Notes under the pieces: generated by a model
Database searches by the model: none
What the model was told of the DNA's origin: nothing
The model's input: only the letters and a program-made list of their open reading frames with translations
Position numbers and translations under genes: made by a program
Shown here: piece after piece, positions 17,667 through 27,055 of the stretch
Position numbering within the stretch: position 1 is the stretch's first letter
How the letters are laid out: each line of letters begins with the position of its first letter
From: Humibacter albus DSM 18994
GTDB taxonomy: Bacteria > Actinomycetota > Actinomycetes > Actinomycetales > Microbacteriaceae
Assembly (NCBI RefSeq): GCF_000421825.1
Contig: NZ_ATXT01000011.1
Coordinates: forward strand, 620,001 to 684,000
Reading direction: 5' to 3'
Length of the DNA: 64,000 bases

Positions 17667-19406
17667 TCAGTCGCGGCCCGCGCCCTGATCCAGCCGAGCC
17701 TCCTCCTGATCGAGCAGGCTCTCGGCACGATTCAGCACCCTCGAGGGGTAGACGCCCTTCGAACGCGCCTCCAGCAGCGCCTCGCGCTCTGCGTCGATGG
17801 TGACCCTGAGCAGCATGCGGTACTGAGCGTGAGGGCCCACCGGCGCCTCTCCCTCGTGCACCGCGGCCTGCTCCCAGGCGGACTCCGCGAGAGCGTTGAT
17901 CTCGCGGCGCAGTCGCTCGGTCACGGCCTGATCGATCTCGACGCCCTCCGGCAGATCGATCGACGCGCCGTTCAGCGCTTCTTCCGCGGCATCGGCGATC
18001 TCGTCGAGAAGCGACGCGAGTTCCCGCAGGTCTGCCGCGGCATCCGTTCCGCGGATCTTCGTCAGGCGGATGACCCAGGGCAGCGTGCCGCCCTGTGCGA
18101 GCAGCGTGACGATGGCCACGATGAAGGCGATCAGCACGAGTTGTGCTCGGTATGGAGTGTTCGCCGGAAGCGACTGCGCCGCCGCCAGCGTCACGACCCC
18201 GCGCATGCCGGCCCAGGTGAGGACGGCGCCGTCCCGCCACCCCACGTTGTTCTTCTGCAGGTCGATCATGTCGGCATCACGCCGGGCGATGGTGTGCTCG
18301 GCACGACGTACCCGCGCACTGGCCCGATGGCCGTCGCCCAGCCTGTCCCTGATCGAGCGGATGCGATCTTGCATCGACGAGAGGCGCTCGCGGCTGTCGT
18401 CGGCTCGACCGGCGGCCCGTCTGATGGAGTACAGGACCGGCATGACCACCAGGGCGCGCACCACCAGCAGGACCGCGACGACCAGCAGTCCCATGGCGAT
18501 CGTGGCGCCCAGCCCTATCTCCGCATGCTGCACAGACTCCCTCACGAGGCTGGTCAGCTCCGCGCCCATCATCAGGAACACTCCGTTCTCGATGATGAAC
18601 GCGATGACACGCCAGTTCACACGCTCGCTCATGCGCGAGAGCGCGCTCAGCCGCCGAGCCGACTGATGACCGGCGTAGAGCCCGGCGACCACGACCGAAA
18701 GCGCGCCAGACGCGCCCAGCGCCTCCGTCGGGATGAACGCGAGGAACGGCACGACGAACGTGACGACGGTCTCGAGGATCGGGTCGGAGAACTTGGAACG
18801 CACCCAAACCGTGACGAAGCCGATGATCAGGCCGACGACGACCGCGACCACGACCGAGCGCACGAAGTCTCCCGCCACGCTCCAGAGGCTGACCGAGGTG
18901 GCCGTGGCCGCGATCGCGGACTTCAGCAGGACGAGTGCCGTCGCATCGTTGACGAGGCTCTCGCCCTCGAGCAGGGTGACGTCGCGGGCGGGCAGACCGA
19001 GCCGTTTCGCCACGGCCGTGGCCGCCACGGCATCGGTCGGGCTCACCACGGCGCCCAGCGCGATCGCCGCGGCCAAATCGAGCTGCGGAAGCAGCGCGTA
19101 GAGGATGAAGCCGACGACCACGGCCGAAACGACCACCAGCACCACGGAGAGCATCGTGATGCCGCGCAGGTTGCGCCGGAAGTCCATGAGCGGTACCTGC
19201 ACTGCAGCTGCGTAGAGCAGAAGCGGCAGCAGCACTTCGAGCACGAGCTCGGGGTTCAGGCCGATGTGCGGCGCGCCGGGAACGAGCGAGTACCCGATCC
19301 CGATCACGACAAGAAGGATCGGCGTGGCCACTCCGAGCTTCTTGGAGAACGCGGCGGTCGCGACGAGCACGATGATTCCCGCGATGATGAGAAGCGCGTA
19401 CTCCAT
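17667..19406 (-). CDS. CPA1-family Na+/H+ antiporter
   Basis: 579 aa. Residues 1 to about 390 carry 11-12 hydrophobic segments of the CPA1 monovalent cation:proton antiporter fold; the central motif GAVVSPTDAVAATAV holds the ion-binding Asp, followed by EGESLVNDATALVL, both hallmarks of the family. An amphipathic cytoplasmic loop (about 325-385, Arg-rich) and a cytoplasmic tail from about 440 follow. Expected role: pH and sodium homeostasis at the plasma membrane. The ATG is at 19406; the transcript probably ends toward the short zinc-motif gene. The family is secure, ion preference unknown. Confidence 0.9.
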   Translation of the reverse strand: MEYALLIIAGIIVLVATAAFSKKLGVATPILLVVIGIGYSLVPGAPHIGLNPELVLEVLLPLLLYAAAVQVPLMDFRRNLRGITMLSVVLVVVSAVVVGFILYALLPQLDLAAAIALGAVVSPTDAVAATAVAKRLGLPARDVTLLEGESLVNDATALVLLKSAIAATATSVSLWSVAGDFVRSVVVAVVVGLIIGFVTVWVRSKFSDPILETVVTFVVPFLAFIPTEALGASGALSVVVAGLYAGHQSARRLSALSRMSERVNWRVIAFIIENGVFLMMGAELTSLVRESVQHAEIGLGATIAMGLLVVAVLLVVRALVVMPVLYSIRRAAGRADDSRERLSSMQDRIRSIRDRLGDGHRASARVRRAEHTIARRDADMIDLQKNNVGWRDGAVLTWAGMRGVVTLAAAQSLPANTPYRAQLVLIAFIVAIVTLLAQGGTLPWVIRLTKIRGTDAAADLRELASLLDEIADAAEEALNGASIDLPEGVEIDQAVTERLRREINALAESAWEQAAVHEGEAPVGPHAQYRMLLRVTIDAEREALLEARSKGVYPSRVLNRAESLLDQEEARLDQGAGRD

Positions 19407-19439
19407 CCCGTCAGCCTAGAGGCGGACAAGAGCGATCGT

Positions 19440-20117
19440 TCAGTACCAACCTGTCGACTCGGAGTGCGCCCACGCGCCGCACGGGTTCCCGTAGCGACCG
19501 TCCACGTAGCCCAGGCCCCAGTTGACCTGCGTCACGAAGCTCGTCGCCCAGTCCGCGCCCGCGGAGGCCATCTTGCTGCCGGGGAGCGCCTGCGGAATGC
19601 CATAGGCGCCCGTACTGGAGTTGTAGGCGTAGACGTTCCAGCTGGACTCGCGGTTCCAGAGCGCGACCAGGCAGTTGTACTGATCGTCGCCCATGCCGGC
19701 GGCGGCCAGGGCGCTCTTGGCGTACGCCTGGGCGCTGCCCGGATCAGGCGTTCCGGCGGCCGGTGCCCCCGAAGAACCGCTGTCGTCGTCGTCCGTCGTG
19801 ACGACGGGCGTGACGACCTTCGGCGCTGCTTTCGACGAGAACGTGTCGGCGCTGACATCGACGAGTGCCGCCCGCGCGGACACGTCGTACTTCTGCACCT
19901 TCTGGTGGAGGAAGCGCGCATGAGTCGACGCGTATTCCGGCGATGCGGTCGCACCCGAGTAGGGGTCGACGATGTTCACGAGAAAGAATCCGATCGCCGC
20001 CATGAACGCGACGGCGACGACGACGGGCCTCGTGACGCGGCGTCGCCGAACAGACGCCTCCACCGCGCTTCGGGCCGGTGTCGGAGGCTCTGCCAGGTGT
20101 CGTACTCGCCTACCCAC
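19440..20117 (-). CDS. secreted or anchored lysozyme-like (transglycosylase-fold) protein
   Basis: About 225 aa. After a basic stretch there is one membrane segment (VVVAVAFMAAIGFFLVNI), then an Asp/Gly/Ser/Pro linker, then a C-terminal domain with NRESSWN (candidate catalytic Glu), AYGIPQALPGSKM and NWGLGYVDGRYGNPCGAW. This domain is common in actinobacterial resuscitation/transglycosylase-like proteins that cut or remodel peptidoglycan outside the membrane. The start is uncertain: GTG 20117 lies 9 nt after TATCGT (20132-20127) and suits a leaderless mRNA; GTG 20123 and starts up to 20231 remain open. The catalytic call rests on motif resemblance only. Confidence 0.8.
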   Translation of the reverse strand: MGRRVRHLAEPPTPARSAVEASVRRRRVTRPVVVAVAFMAAIGFFLVNIVDPYSGATASPEYASTHARFLHQKVQKYDVSARAALVDVSADTFSSKAAPKVVTPVVTTDDDDSGSSGAPAAGTPDPGSAQAYAKSALAAAGMGDDQYNCLVALWNRESSWNVYAYNSSTGAYGIPQALPGSKMASAGADWATSFVTQVNWGLGYVDGRYGNPCGAWAHSESTGWY

Positions 20118-20126
20118 GATCACACC

Positions 20127-20132
20127 ACGATA
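20127..20132 (-). promoter_or_regulatory. -10 box for the lysozyme-like gene
   Basis: Minus-strand TATCGT ends 9 nt before GTG 20117, consistent with a leaderless or nearly leaderless transcript. Confidence 0.4.
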
Positions 20133-20252
20133 ACGAAGATCGGCACTGCAACCCAAGCCCGCGCGCGGCTTTTCCCGCTGAATTCTGCATCGGATGCCCA
20201 CAGCCGGTCTGCAAGACGCGTCGGCCGGCATCCATACCGGTGCACGCCACGG

Positions 20253-20804
20253 TCATCGAACCGCGAGCATGACGTCGACGACGGCGTCGAGGAGCAGATC
20301 GACCTGCGCTTCGCGGTAGCCGTGCCGCTGCTGACGGAAGACGGCCGTTCGCACTTCGTCGACCGACATCGGCATGCCGTCGCGAAAGTAGCGCAGCGCA
20401 CGCTTGGCGAACCGGTCGACCTCGCGCTTGTTGTACCCGATCGTGAAGATGCTCGTACGATCGAACTTCTTGCCCTCGGGGCGTCCGAGACGGTTGAGGA
20501 TCACCTGCGCCGTCGCGCGGGCCTCCTCGAGCCAGCGCTTGTCGCCCAGCTCCTGGCGGGCACGGGCGCGTTCTCGTGCAGCGAAGGCATCCTCCAGCCG
20601 TTCCAAGGCGCCATCGACGGCATCGGCCCGGTACCCCCCGCGGTGCAGCGTGAATCCCGTGCGGCGAATGTCTTCCGCGGTCAGTGGGACGGCGTCGTCA
20701 CCCTCGTAGGCCCGTCGGGCGAGCTTCAGAAACCGGTCGACCTCCTCGGGGTCGTATCCGCGTTTGCTGCGCTTGACGGTCGGAAAGGTGGCCACGGCGA
20801 ACAT
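20253..20804 (-). CDS. protein with two DivIVA-type motif repeats
   Basis: 183 aa. It contains two copies of a short DivIVA-like motif: FPTVKRSKRGYDPEEVDRFL at about residues 7-26, and FTIGYNKREVDRFAKRA near 115-131, each followed by an I/V-R-T-[GA]-F segment (DIRRTGFTLHRGGY; EVRTAVFRQQRHGY). No long coiled coil follows, unlike the 14.7-kb DivIVA-type protein. Similar small proteins sit beside cdsA in Micrococcales; a role in polar or septal organisation is inferred. ATG 20804 was chosen because homology-like sequence starts there; the frame is open to 20888. Confidence 0.75.
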   Translation of the reverse strand: MFAVATFPTVKRSKRGYDPEEVDRFLKLARRAYEGDDAVPLTAEDIRRTGFTLHRGGYRADAVDGALERLEDAFAARERARARQELGDKRWLEEARATAQVILNRLGRPEGKKFDRTSIFTIGYNKREVDRFAKRALRYFRDGMPMSVDEVRTAVFRQQRHGYREAQVDLLLDAVVDVMLAVR

Positions 20805-20909
20805 TCTTCCAGAACCGATCATGTGATCCGCCCGGGAATCGCCCGCGCGCCGCCTCCCGTGCTCGAGCGCGGTCCGCCCGAGTCTCACCGAGCCGGTCGG
20901 CCGAGCCTG

Positions 20910-21923
20910 TCAGCCGAACAACGGGGCGAACACCACGTAGAGCACGTAGCCGATCGCCACCGAGGGCAGGATCGAATCCAGCCGGTCCAGGAAGCCCCCG
21001 TGCCCCGGGAGCCATGAGCTCATGTCTTTGATGCCGATGTCCCGCTTGATCAGCGACTCGACCAGATCGCCCGCGGTCGCCGCGATCAGGATGAGCGCCC
21101 CCATGATGAGGCCGAACCACCACGGGGCGTTCAACATGAACACCGAGAGCACCACACCCGCGATGAGCGCGGCGGCCGCTGCGCCGGCGAAGCCTTCCCA
21201 GGTCTTCTTCGGACTGATCGTCGGGGCCATCGGATGCTTGCCGAACGACAGTCCCGCCGCATACGCCCCGGTGTCCACCGCCACCACGAGGATCAACGTG
21301 GCCAGAAGCCACCACTGCCCGCCGGGCTCGGCCGCCATCAGAACCGAGAAGCACGCGAGGAACGGGACGTACAGGATGGCGAGTGCCGAGGCCACAAGGT
21401 CTCTCAGCAAGGCGCCCCCGCCGACGCGATGGGCCGGGGAGATCGTCTCTGCGGCACGCCAGATCCAGAGCAGCAGCAGACCGGCGATCGCCACCAGCCA
21501 CTCCCCCGAGGCATGCAGGTAGTAGGCGGCGGGGACGAGCGCGACGGCCACGACGGCCAGTGCCACGCGCGGCACCCGCAGCCCCGCCCTGCGCAGCGCG
21601 GTGGCGAACTCGAACGAGGTGAAGCCCGCGATCGCCGCCGCGAACACCATGAAGATCTCTTTGATGAAGATCAGGCTGAACAGCAGCAGGGCGCCGCCGA
21701 CCAGGCCGATCAGGATCGCGAAGATGAGATTGCGGCCGGTGCGTTGCCGGATCTTCTCGTTCGTGGCATCCAGCTGCGCTCGGGTGGCCTGCACCTGAGC
21801 CTGAACCTGGCGCTCGATGTCGGCACGCGTCTCGTGGACGCGACGCGAGAGGGGCGAACGAGACCGCTCATGACGCACGCCATCGTCCGGCGGACCGGAT
21901 GAGGCGTCGGGCGTCGCAGGCAT
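20910..21923 (-). CDS. cdsA: phosphatidate cytidylyltransferase CdsA
   Basis: A 337-aa integral membrane enzyme making CDP-diacylglycerol from phosphatidate and CTP, the branch point for phospholipid synthesis. Residues 1-65 are a hydrophilic, coiled N-terminal extension; then about eight hydrophobic segments. The family signature is near the C-terminus: KRDIGIKDMSSWLPGHGGFL followed by DRLDS. FGKHPMAPTISPKKTWEG is the second conserved block. The ATG at 21923 is 7 nt downstream of the frr stop, so frr-cdsA are co-transcribed. An open frame extends to 22043 through frr and is not used. Confidence 0.95.
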   Translation of the reverse strand: MPATPDASSGPPDDGVRHERSRSPLSRRVHETRADIERQVQAQVQATRAQLDATNEKIRQRTGRNLIFAILIGLVGGALLLFSLIFIKEIFMVFAAAIAGFTSFEFATALRRAGLRVPRVALAVVAVALVPAAYYLHASGEWLVAIAGLLLLWIWRAAETISPAHRVGGGALLRDLVASALAILYVPFLACFSVLMAAEPGGQWWLLATLILVVAVDTGAYAAGLSFGKHPMAPTISPKKTWEGFAGAAAAALIAGVVLSVFMLNAPWWFGLIMGALILIAATAGDLVESLIKRDIGIKDMSSWLPGHGGFLDRLDSILPSVAIGYVLYVVFAPLFG

Positions 21924-21930
21924 CGTCGGA

Positions 21931-22485
21931 TCAGACCTCGAGGAGTTCCGCTTCTTTGCGGCCGAGCGCCTCATCGACCTGATCGGTGTGCTTCTTGGTG
22001 ATGGACTCGAGCTCCTTCTCGGCGCGCGCCACCTCGTCGTCACCCACCTCCGACTTGAGTGCGTCGAGCTCGTCCTTCGCCTTGCGACGGATGTTGCGGA
22101 TCGAGACCCGCGCGTCCTCCGCCTTCGAGCGCACGATCTTCACGTACTCCCTGCGGCGTTCCTCATTGAGCTCGGGCATGGTCACGCGGATGATCGTGCC
22201 GTCGTTGTTCGGTGTCGCGCCCAGATTCGGGGCGGCCACGATGGCCTTCTCGATGTCCTTCAGCGCCGACTTGTCGTACGGCGTGATGACGAGGGTGCGG
22301 GCTTCGGGGTTCTGCAACGAGGCGAGTTGCGCCAGCGGGGTGGGCGTTCCGTAGTAATCCACGAGGATGCGCTGGAAGAGTTGAGGGTTCGCGCGCCCGG
22401 TGCGCACGGTCGAGAAGTCGTCCTTGGCCACGTCGACGGCCTTGGTCATGCGCTCCGTGGCTGTGGCCAGTGAGTCGGCGATCAC
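21931..22485 (-). CDS. frr: ribosome recycling factor
   Basis: A 184-aa ribosome recycling factor that, with EF-G, splits post-termination ribosomes. The full-length three-helix plus beta domain layout is present: [14 protein letters not shown] near residue 24-37, [15 protein letters not shown], and the C-terminal helical repeats [11 protein letters not shown] and [21 protein letters not shown] start at 22485 behind AAAGGAG. It stands in the classic rpsB-tsf-pyrH-frr-cdsA order. Confidence 0.97.
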   Translation of the reverse strand: MIADSLATATERMTKAVDVAKDDFSTVRTGRANPQLFQRILVDYYGTPTPLAQLASLQNPEARTLVITPYDKSALKDIEKAIVAAPNLGATPNNDGTIIRVTMPELNEERRREYVKIVRSKAEDARVSIRNIRRKAKDELDALKSEVGDDEVARAEKELESITKKHTDQVDEALGRKEAELLEV

Positions 22486-22556
22486 GTGTCGCTCCTTTGT
22501 CTCGTGTCGAACAGATCAAGCTTAGAGGCCGCGGCCCATCCGGCAGGACGCGGGAC

Positions 22557-23270
22557 TCACGCGCCGACGATCGTGCCGATCTCCCTGCCGAGAATCGCCT
22601 CGGTCACGCTGCCGGCCGGCTCGATGCCGAAGATCTGCATGGGCATGCCGTTGTCGCGGCAGAGACTGAGCGCCGTGGCATCGATCGCCTTGAGGTCGCG
22701 CACGAGCGCGTCCTGGTAGGTGATGCGGTCCAGTTTCACGGCGTCCGGGTTCTTGCGCGGGTCGTCGCTGTAGAGACCGTCCACGCCGTTCTTGGCCATC
22801 AGCACGGCCTGGGCACCGATCTCGAGGGCACGCTGCACGGCGACGGTGTCGGTGGAGAAGTAGGGCAGCCCGGCTCCAGCGCCGAAGATGACCACCCGTC
22901 CCTTCTCGAGGTGTCGCTCGGCGCGTCTCGGAATGTAGGGCTCGGCCACCTGAGTCATGCTGATCGCCGACTGGACGCGGGTGGCGGCGCCGGCCTGCTC
23001 GAGGAAGTCTTGCAGGGCGAGTGCGTTCATAACGGTGCCGAGCATGCCCATGTAGTCGGCACGACCGCGGTCCATGCCGCGCTGGCTCAGCTCCGCACCG
23101 CGGAAGAAGTTGCCCCCGCCGACCACGATCGCAACCTCGACGTCTTCGGCTGCGCGAGCGATCTCGCGGGCGAGCGAGCCGACGACATCCGGATTCACGC
23201 CGAGAGCGCCGCCCCCGAAGGCCTCACCGGAAAGCTTGAGAAGGACCCTCCGTCGGGTGGCTTGTGGCAT
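22557..23270 (-). CDS. pyrH: uridylate kinase PyrH
   Basis: A 237-aa amino-acid-kinase-fold UMP kinase that phosphorylates UMP to UDP. Visible: [11 protein letters not shown] (N-terminal nucleotide loop), [12 protein letters not shown], the UMP-site region [31 protein letters not shown], and [16 protein letters not shown]. The full length is present. ATG 23270 follows AAAGGGAC. It lies 71 bp upstream of frr and is separated from tsf by a strong terminator, so pyrH probably has its own promoter in the 171-bp gap. Confidence 0.97.
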   Translation of the reverse strand: MPQATRRRVLLKLSGEAFGGGALGVNPDVVGSLAREIARAAEDVEVAIVVGGGNFFRGAELSQRGMDRGRADYMGMLGTVMNALALQDFLEQAGAATRVQSAISMTQVAEPYIPRRAERHLEKGRVVIFGAGAGLPYFSTDTVAVQRALEIGAQAVLMAKNGVDGLYSDDPRKNPDAVKLDRITYQDALVRDLKAIDATALSLCRDNGMPMQIFGIEPAGSVTEAILGREIGTIVGA

Positions 23271-23369
23271 GGGCGAGTCCCTTTCTGATGATGATCGAAT
23301 CTAAAGCTACCGGTGACCGGCTGTCGACGCGCCGGGAAAGCATCCGTCGCTGTGGGTCGTGTCGAAAGC

Positions 23370-23399
23370 GGCGGGCACAGAAAAGGCGGGCACAGAAAA
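23370..23399. repeat. 15-bp tandem duplication beside the tsf terminator
   Basis: GGCGGGCACAGAAAA occurs twice in a row (23370-23384 and 23385-23399). On the minus strand this gives a doubled U-tract (TTTTCTGTGCCCGCC twice) right after the terminator stem. Confidence 0.8.
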
Positions 23400-23434
23400 G
23401 GAGCCCGGACCGACATGCGGTCCGGACTCCTTTT
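23396..23434 (-). terminator. rho-independent terminator after tsf
   Basis: Starting 7 nt after the tsf stop, the minus strand forms a long stem: AAAAGGAG-T-CCGGACCG pairs with CGGTCCGG-G-CTCCTTTT across a 5-nt loop (23413-23417). The stem is followed by TTTTCTG. It is the clearest intrinsic terminator in the window and also looks functional on the plus strand. Confidence 0.9.
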
Positions 23435-23441
23435 CGCGGCG

Positions 23442-24269
23442 CTAGGCCCCGACCTTGAAGCGGGCGAAACCGGTGATGGTGAGACCGGCATCCGCCACGA
23501 CCTTGCCGACGGACTGCTTGTTGTCCTTGGCGTAGTCCTGGTCGAGCAGGGAGACCTGCTTGAAGTACGCTCCCAGGCGACCCTCGATGATCTTCGGCAG
23601 CGCGGCCTCGGGCTTGCCCTCGTTGCGCGAGATCTCCTCGACGATGCGGCGCTCGTTCTCGACCTTGTCGGCCGGAACGTCGTCGCGCGTCAGGTACTCG
23701 GGATTGGCGAACGAGATGTGCTGTGCGATGCTGCGAGCCGTTTCGGCATCGTCGCCCGAGTAGGCGACCACGACACCGACCTGCGGCGGCAGGTCTTTCG
23801 ACGTGCGGTGCAGGTAGATGGAGAAGTGCTCGCCGGTGAGGCTGGCGAAGCGACGCAACTCGACCTTCTCGCCGAGGATCGCCGCCTCGTCGTTGATCAG
23901 GTCGGCGACGGTCTTGCCCTCGGCGGGGGCGGCGAGCGCCTCGTCGAGCGACGTGGCGCTCGCGGCGACGACCGCGTCTTCCACGCCCGAGGCGAGCGCG
24001 ATGAACTTGTCGTTCTTCGCGACGAAGTCCGTCTCGCAGTTGAGCTCGAGCAGGTAGGCGCGGTCGCCGGCCTCACGGGCGGCGACCAGACCCTCGCTCG
24101 TGGAACGGTCGGCACGCTTCGCGTTGCCCTTCGCACCCTTCAGGCGCAGGATCTCCGTGGCCTTGGCGATGTCGCCGCCGGCCTCTTCGAGCGCCTTCTT
24201 GGTGTCGACCATGCCCGTACCGAGCTGCTCGCGCAGCGCCTTGATGTCGGCAATGCTGACATTTGCCAT
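23442..24269 (-). CDS. tsf: elongation factor Ts
   Basis: A 275-aa nucleotide exchange factor for EF-Tu. The N-terminal UBA-like domain (ADIKALREQLGTGMVDTKKAL, split as helices at 7-26) is followed by ELNCETDFVAKND, the EF-Tu-contacting core motif, and the long C-terminal dimer-like region with FANPEYLTRDDVP. ATG 24269 gives the normal start. It lies 34 nt downstream of the rpsB stop in the usual operon and is followed by a strong terminator. Confidence 0.97.
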   Translation of the reverse strand: MANVSIADIKALREQLGTGMVDTKKALEEAGGDIAKATEILRLKGAKGNAKRADRSTSEGLVAAREAGDRAYLLELNCETDFVAKNDKFIALASGVEDAVVAASATSLDEALAAPAEGKTVADLINDEAAILGEKVELRRFASLTGEHFSIYLHRTSKDLPPQVGVVVAYSGDDAETARSIAQHISFANPEYLTRDDVPADKVENERRIVEEISRNEGKPEAALPKIIEGRLGAYFKQVSLLDQDYAKDNKQSVGKVVADAGLTITGFARFKVGA

Positions 24270-24303
24270 GGTGGTGTGAACTCCTCGATCGAAAAGTGTG
24301 GGA

Positions 24304-25272
24304 TTACTCGGCCTCGACGGCGGCGCCCTCGGCGACCTTGTCCGCCTCGACCACCTCGGCTGCCTCGGCGGACGCACCCTCGGCGTCAGCGGCGGACTCG
24401 GTGGCCTCGACCTGCTCTGCCGACTCGTCGACGATCTCGGCGGCTTCGGCCTTGCCTTCGGCGAGGTCGGCATCGGCGACCTTGGCGGTCTCCGCGTTGG
24501 ACTGCACCCCGTCGCCGGCCTCGAGCAACTCGCGCTCCCACTCAGCCAGCGGCTCCGCGCCCTCCGCACCCTCTTCGGGCTTCTGGTGACGCTGGATCAG
24601 GCCCTCGGCCGCGGCGTCGGCGACGATGCGCGTGAGAAGGCTCACGGAGCGGATGGCGTCGTCGTTGCCCGGGATCGGGTACTGCACCTCGTCGGGGTCG
24701 CAGTTGGTGTCGAGGATGGCGATCACCGGGATGCCCAGCTTGGTCGCCTCGTCGATGGCGAGGTGCTCCTTCTTGGTGTCGACCACCCAGAGCGCGCTCG
24801 GGGTCTTGCTGAGGTTGCGGATGCCGCCCAGCGACTTGTGCAGCTTGTCGAGCTCGCGCTTCTTGATCAGCAGTTCCTTCTTGGTGAATCCGCTGGTCGT
24901 GCCTTCGAAGTCGAGCTCCTCGAGCTCCTTCATGCGAGCGAGGCGCTTGGAGACGGTCTGGAAGTTGGTCAGAAGACCGCCGAGCCAGCGCTGGTTCACG
25001 TAGGGCTGGCCCACGCGGGTCGCCTGCTCGGCGATGGCCTGCTGAGCCTGCTTCTTGGTGCCGACGAACAGGATCGTGCCGCCGTGGGCGACGGTCTCCT
25101 TGACGAAGTCGTACGCCTTGTCGATGTACGCGAGCGACTGCTGAAGGTCGATGATGTAGCTGCCGGAGCGCTCCGTGAGGATGAAGCGCTTCATCTTCGG
25201 GTTCCAGCGACGCGTCTGGTGTCCGAAGTGCACGCCGCTGTCGAGCAGCTGGCGCATGGTGACGACGGCCAT
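24304..25272 (-). CDS. rpsB: 30S ribosomal protein S2
   Basis: 322 aa. Residues 1 to about 235 are standard S2 ([19 protein letters not shown] near 9-27; [28 protein letters not shown]). The remaining about 85 residues are an Ala/Glu-rich acidic tail typical of some actinobacterial S2 proteins but longer than most. The ATG at 25272 follows AAAAGGAG with 7-nt spacing. The gene has a roughly 250-nt leader from the candidate promoter at 25530, room for S2 feedback control, which is not shown here. Confidence 0.97.
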   Translation of the reverse strand: MAVVTMRQLLDSGVHFGHQTRRWNPKMKRFILTERSGSYIIDLQQSLAYIDKAYDFVKETVAHGGTILFVGTKKQAQQAIAEQATRVGQPYVNQRWLGGLLTNFQTVSKRLARMKELEELDFEGTTSGFTKKELLIKKRELDKLHKSLGGIRNLSKTPSALWVVDTKKEHLAIDEATKLGIPVIAILDTNCDPDEVQYPIPGNDDAIRSVSLLTRIVADAAAEGLIQRHQKPEEGAEGAEPLAEWERELLEAGDGVQSNAETAKVADADLAEGKAEAAEIVDESAEQVEATESAADAEGASAEAAEVVEADKVAEGAAVEAE

Positions 25273-25503
25273 GGCCGTTCTCCTTTTCTGGGCATCGCGC
25301 GCACGCACGGTACGACGGATGCCTGGGTCGGTTTTCTCGCGAGAGCCGAATGGCTCCGCGCCTGGCGCTCGACGGGCATCCGCTCCGAACAGGTCGGAGA
25401 CCAAAGGATGCCCGTGCCGCTGATCTCCGCCGGATCACTCAGACGGAGCCACCGATCCCGTCCGATCACTCGGACTGATCTGCGGCGAACGGGCGCGCGT
25501 AGT

Positions 25504-25522
25504 CATCCCGACAAGCGGGATG
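25504..25522 (-). promoter_or_regulatory. hairpin at the 5' end of the rpsB leader
   Basis: CATCCCG and CGGGATG form a perfect 7-bp stem around a 5-nt loop (25511-25515). It lies just downstream of the TATGAT box, so it would be near the 5' end of the rpsB-tsf mRNA. It may stabilise the transcript or take part in leader regulation; no U-tract follows, so it is not a terminator. Confidence 0.45.
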
Positions 25523-25529
25523 CCTGCCC

Positions 25530-25535
25530 ATCATA
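25530..25535 (-). promoter_or_regulatory. candidate -10 box of the rpsB-tsf operon
   Basis: TATGAT on the minus strand, one mismatch from TATAAT and the best -10 match in the window. It predicts a 5' leader of about 250 nt before the rpsB ATG. The -35 is not clear. Confidence 0.55.
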
Positions 25536-25567
25536 ACAGCCGCGAGCATCCGCCTCGTGTCGTCGCG

Positions 25568-27055
25568 TCACGCCTCGGCACGTTGACGATGCAGGTGCTC
25601 TAGCTTCGACTTGTCTTCCAGCTCGAGGCCTGTCACCTCCGGCAGTGCCGAGAAGACGAACCAGAACGACAGCGCGGCGAAGAGCGCGAATCCGGCGTAC
25701 ACCCAGCCGAGTCCGACCGCCTGGCTCAGAACAGGGAACAGCAGGGTGACCAGGAAGTTGAAGACCCAGTTGAAAGCGGCGGCGATGCCGAGCCCGAGGC
25801 CGCGGATCTTGTTCGGGAACACCTCGCCCAGCACGACCCACATCACCGGGCCCCAGGTGGCTGCGAAGAAGATCACGAAGAGGTTGGCGCCGATCAGCGC
25901 GATAACACCCCACGGCTGCGGCAGCGTCACGTTCGAGCCCGACACGTGCGCCTGCGAGAACGAGACGGCAGCGAGCACGAGACCGACGAACATGCCGGCC
26001 GAGCCCCAGAGCAGCAACGCCTTGCGCCCGACCTTGTCGACGAAGAAGATCGCCACGAACGTGAGCACCACGTTGATCACCGACGTGATCACCGACGTGA
26101 TGAAGGAGTCGCCCGCGCTGAAGCCGACCGACTTCCACAGCGTCGTCGAATAGTAGAAGATCGCGTTGATGCCGACCAGCTGCTGGAACGCGGCCATGCC
26201 GATGCCGACCCACAGGATCGGCTGCAGGCCGAGCGCCTTGCCGCGCAGATCGCGATACCGGGCGCGGCGTTCGCTCTCCAGGCTGTCTTGGATCTCGTCG
26301 AGGCGACGGTCGATGTCGATCGCGCCCGTGACGTCGCGCACCACGGCACGCGCATCGTTCTTGCGGCCCTTGCGCAACAGATACTGCGGTGACTCCGGGA
26401 TCGACAGCGACAGGATGCCGTAGACGACGGCCGGGATGACGCCGACCAGCAGCATCCAACGCCAGGCCGGCAGCCCGAACCAGAGTTCGCGCAGCGCGTT
26501 GCCTTCGGATCCGGCGAGCGCCGCATCCGAGAGCAGTGCCAGAAAGATTCCCAGGGTGATGGCGAGCTGCTGCAGAGAGCTCAGCGAACCGCGCAGCTTC
26601 GCGGGCGCGATCTCGCCGATGTAGGCCGGCGCGATCACGGACGCGATGCCGATGGCCAGGCCCCCGATGAACCGCCACAGCATGAGGAACCAGTCGGCGA
26701 ATGCGACTCCGGAAGCGATCGAACTGGCGATGAACAGGATCGCGGCCAGCAGCATGACCGACTTGCGTCCCCAGGCGTCGGCGAGCTGACCGGCGAACCA
26801 GGCGCCGACGGCGCACCCGATCAGCGTGATCGCGACGGTGAACCCGATGGCGGCCGAGCCGAGATCGAACGTGTGCTGGATCGAGTCGACAGCGCCGTTG
26901 ATCACGGAGGTGTCGAACCCGAAGAGGAGTCCGCCGAGAGCCGCCGAGATGGTGACGCCGAGAACCTTCCCCCTGTGCGCCGTGCCCATCGCGGAACCGC
27001 GTGCGCCCCCTCCGCCGCTGGTGTCGTTCTGCTCGTCAGATCGCGCGTTCGACAT
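25568..27055 (-). CDS. sugar porter (MFS, SP family) transporter
   Basis: A 495-aa 12-helix major facilitator of the sugar porter family, likely a proton:sugar symporter in the plasma membrane. After a hydrophilic start come GGLLFGFDTSVINGA (helix 1), GRKSVMLLAA (loop 2-3), RFIGGLAIGIASVIAPAYIG (helix 4), PESPQYLLRKGR (loop 6-7), FQQLVGINAIFYYS (helix 7), GRKALLLWG and PALPEVTG-like C-terminal FSALPEVTG, all sugar-porter signatures. The substrate cannot be read from sequence. ATG 27055; the open frame runs to 27769 but that part is antisense to the M23 gene. Inserted between rpsB and the M23/xerC pair, which are usually neighbours. Confidence 0.9.
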   Translation of the reverse strand: MSNARSDEQNDTSGGGGARGSAMGTAHRGKVLGVTISAALGGLLFGFDTSVINGAVDSIQHTFDLGSAAIGFTVAITLIGCAVGAWFAGQLADAWGRKSVMLLAAILFIASSIASGVAFADWFLMLWRFIGGLAIGIASVIAPAYIGEIAPAKLRGSLSSLQQLAITLGIFLALLSDAALAGSEGNALRELWFGLPAWRWMLLVGVIPAVVYGILSLSIPESPQYLLRKGRKNDARAVVRDVTGAIDIDRRLDEIQDSLESERRARYRDLRGKALGLQPILWVGIGMAAFQQLVGINAIFYYSTTLWKSVGFSAGDSFITSVITSVINVVLTFVAIFFVDKVGRKALLLWGSAGMFVGLVLAAVSFSQAHVSGSNVTLPQPWGVIALIGANLFVIFFAATWGPVMWVVLGEVFPNKIRGLGLGIAAAFNWVFNFLVTLLFPVLSQAVGLGWVYAGFALFAALSFWFVFSALPEVTGLELEDKSKLEHLHRQRAEA

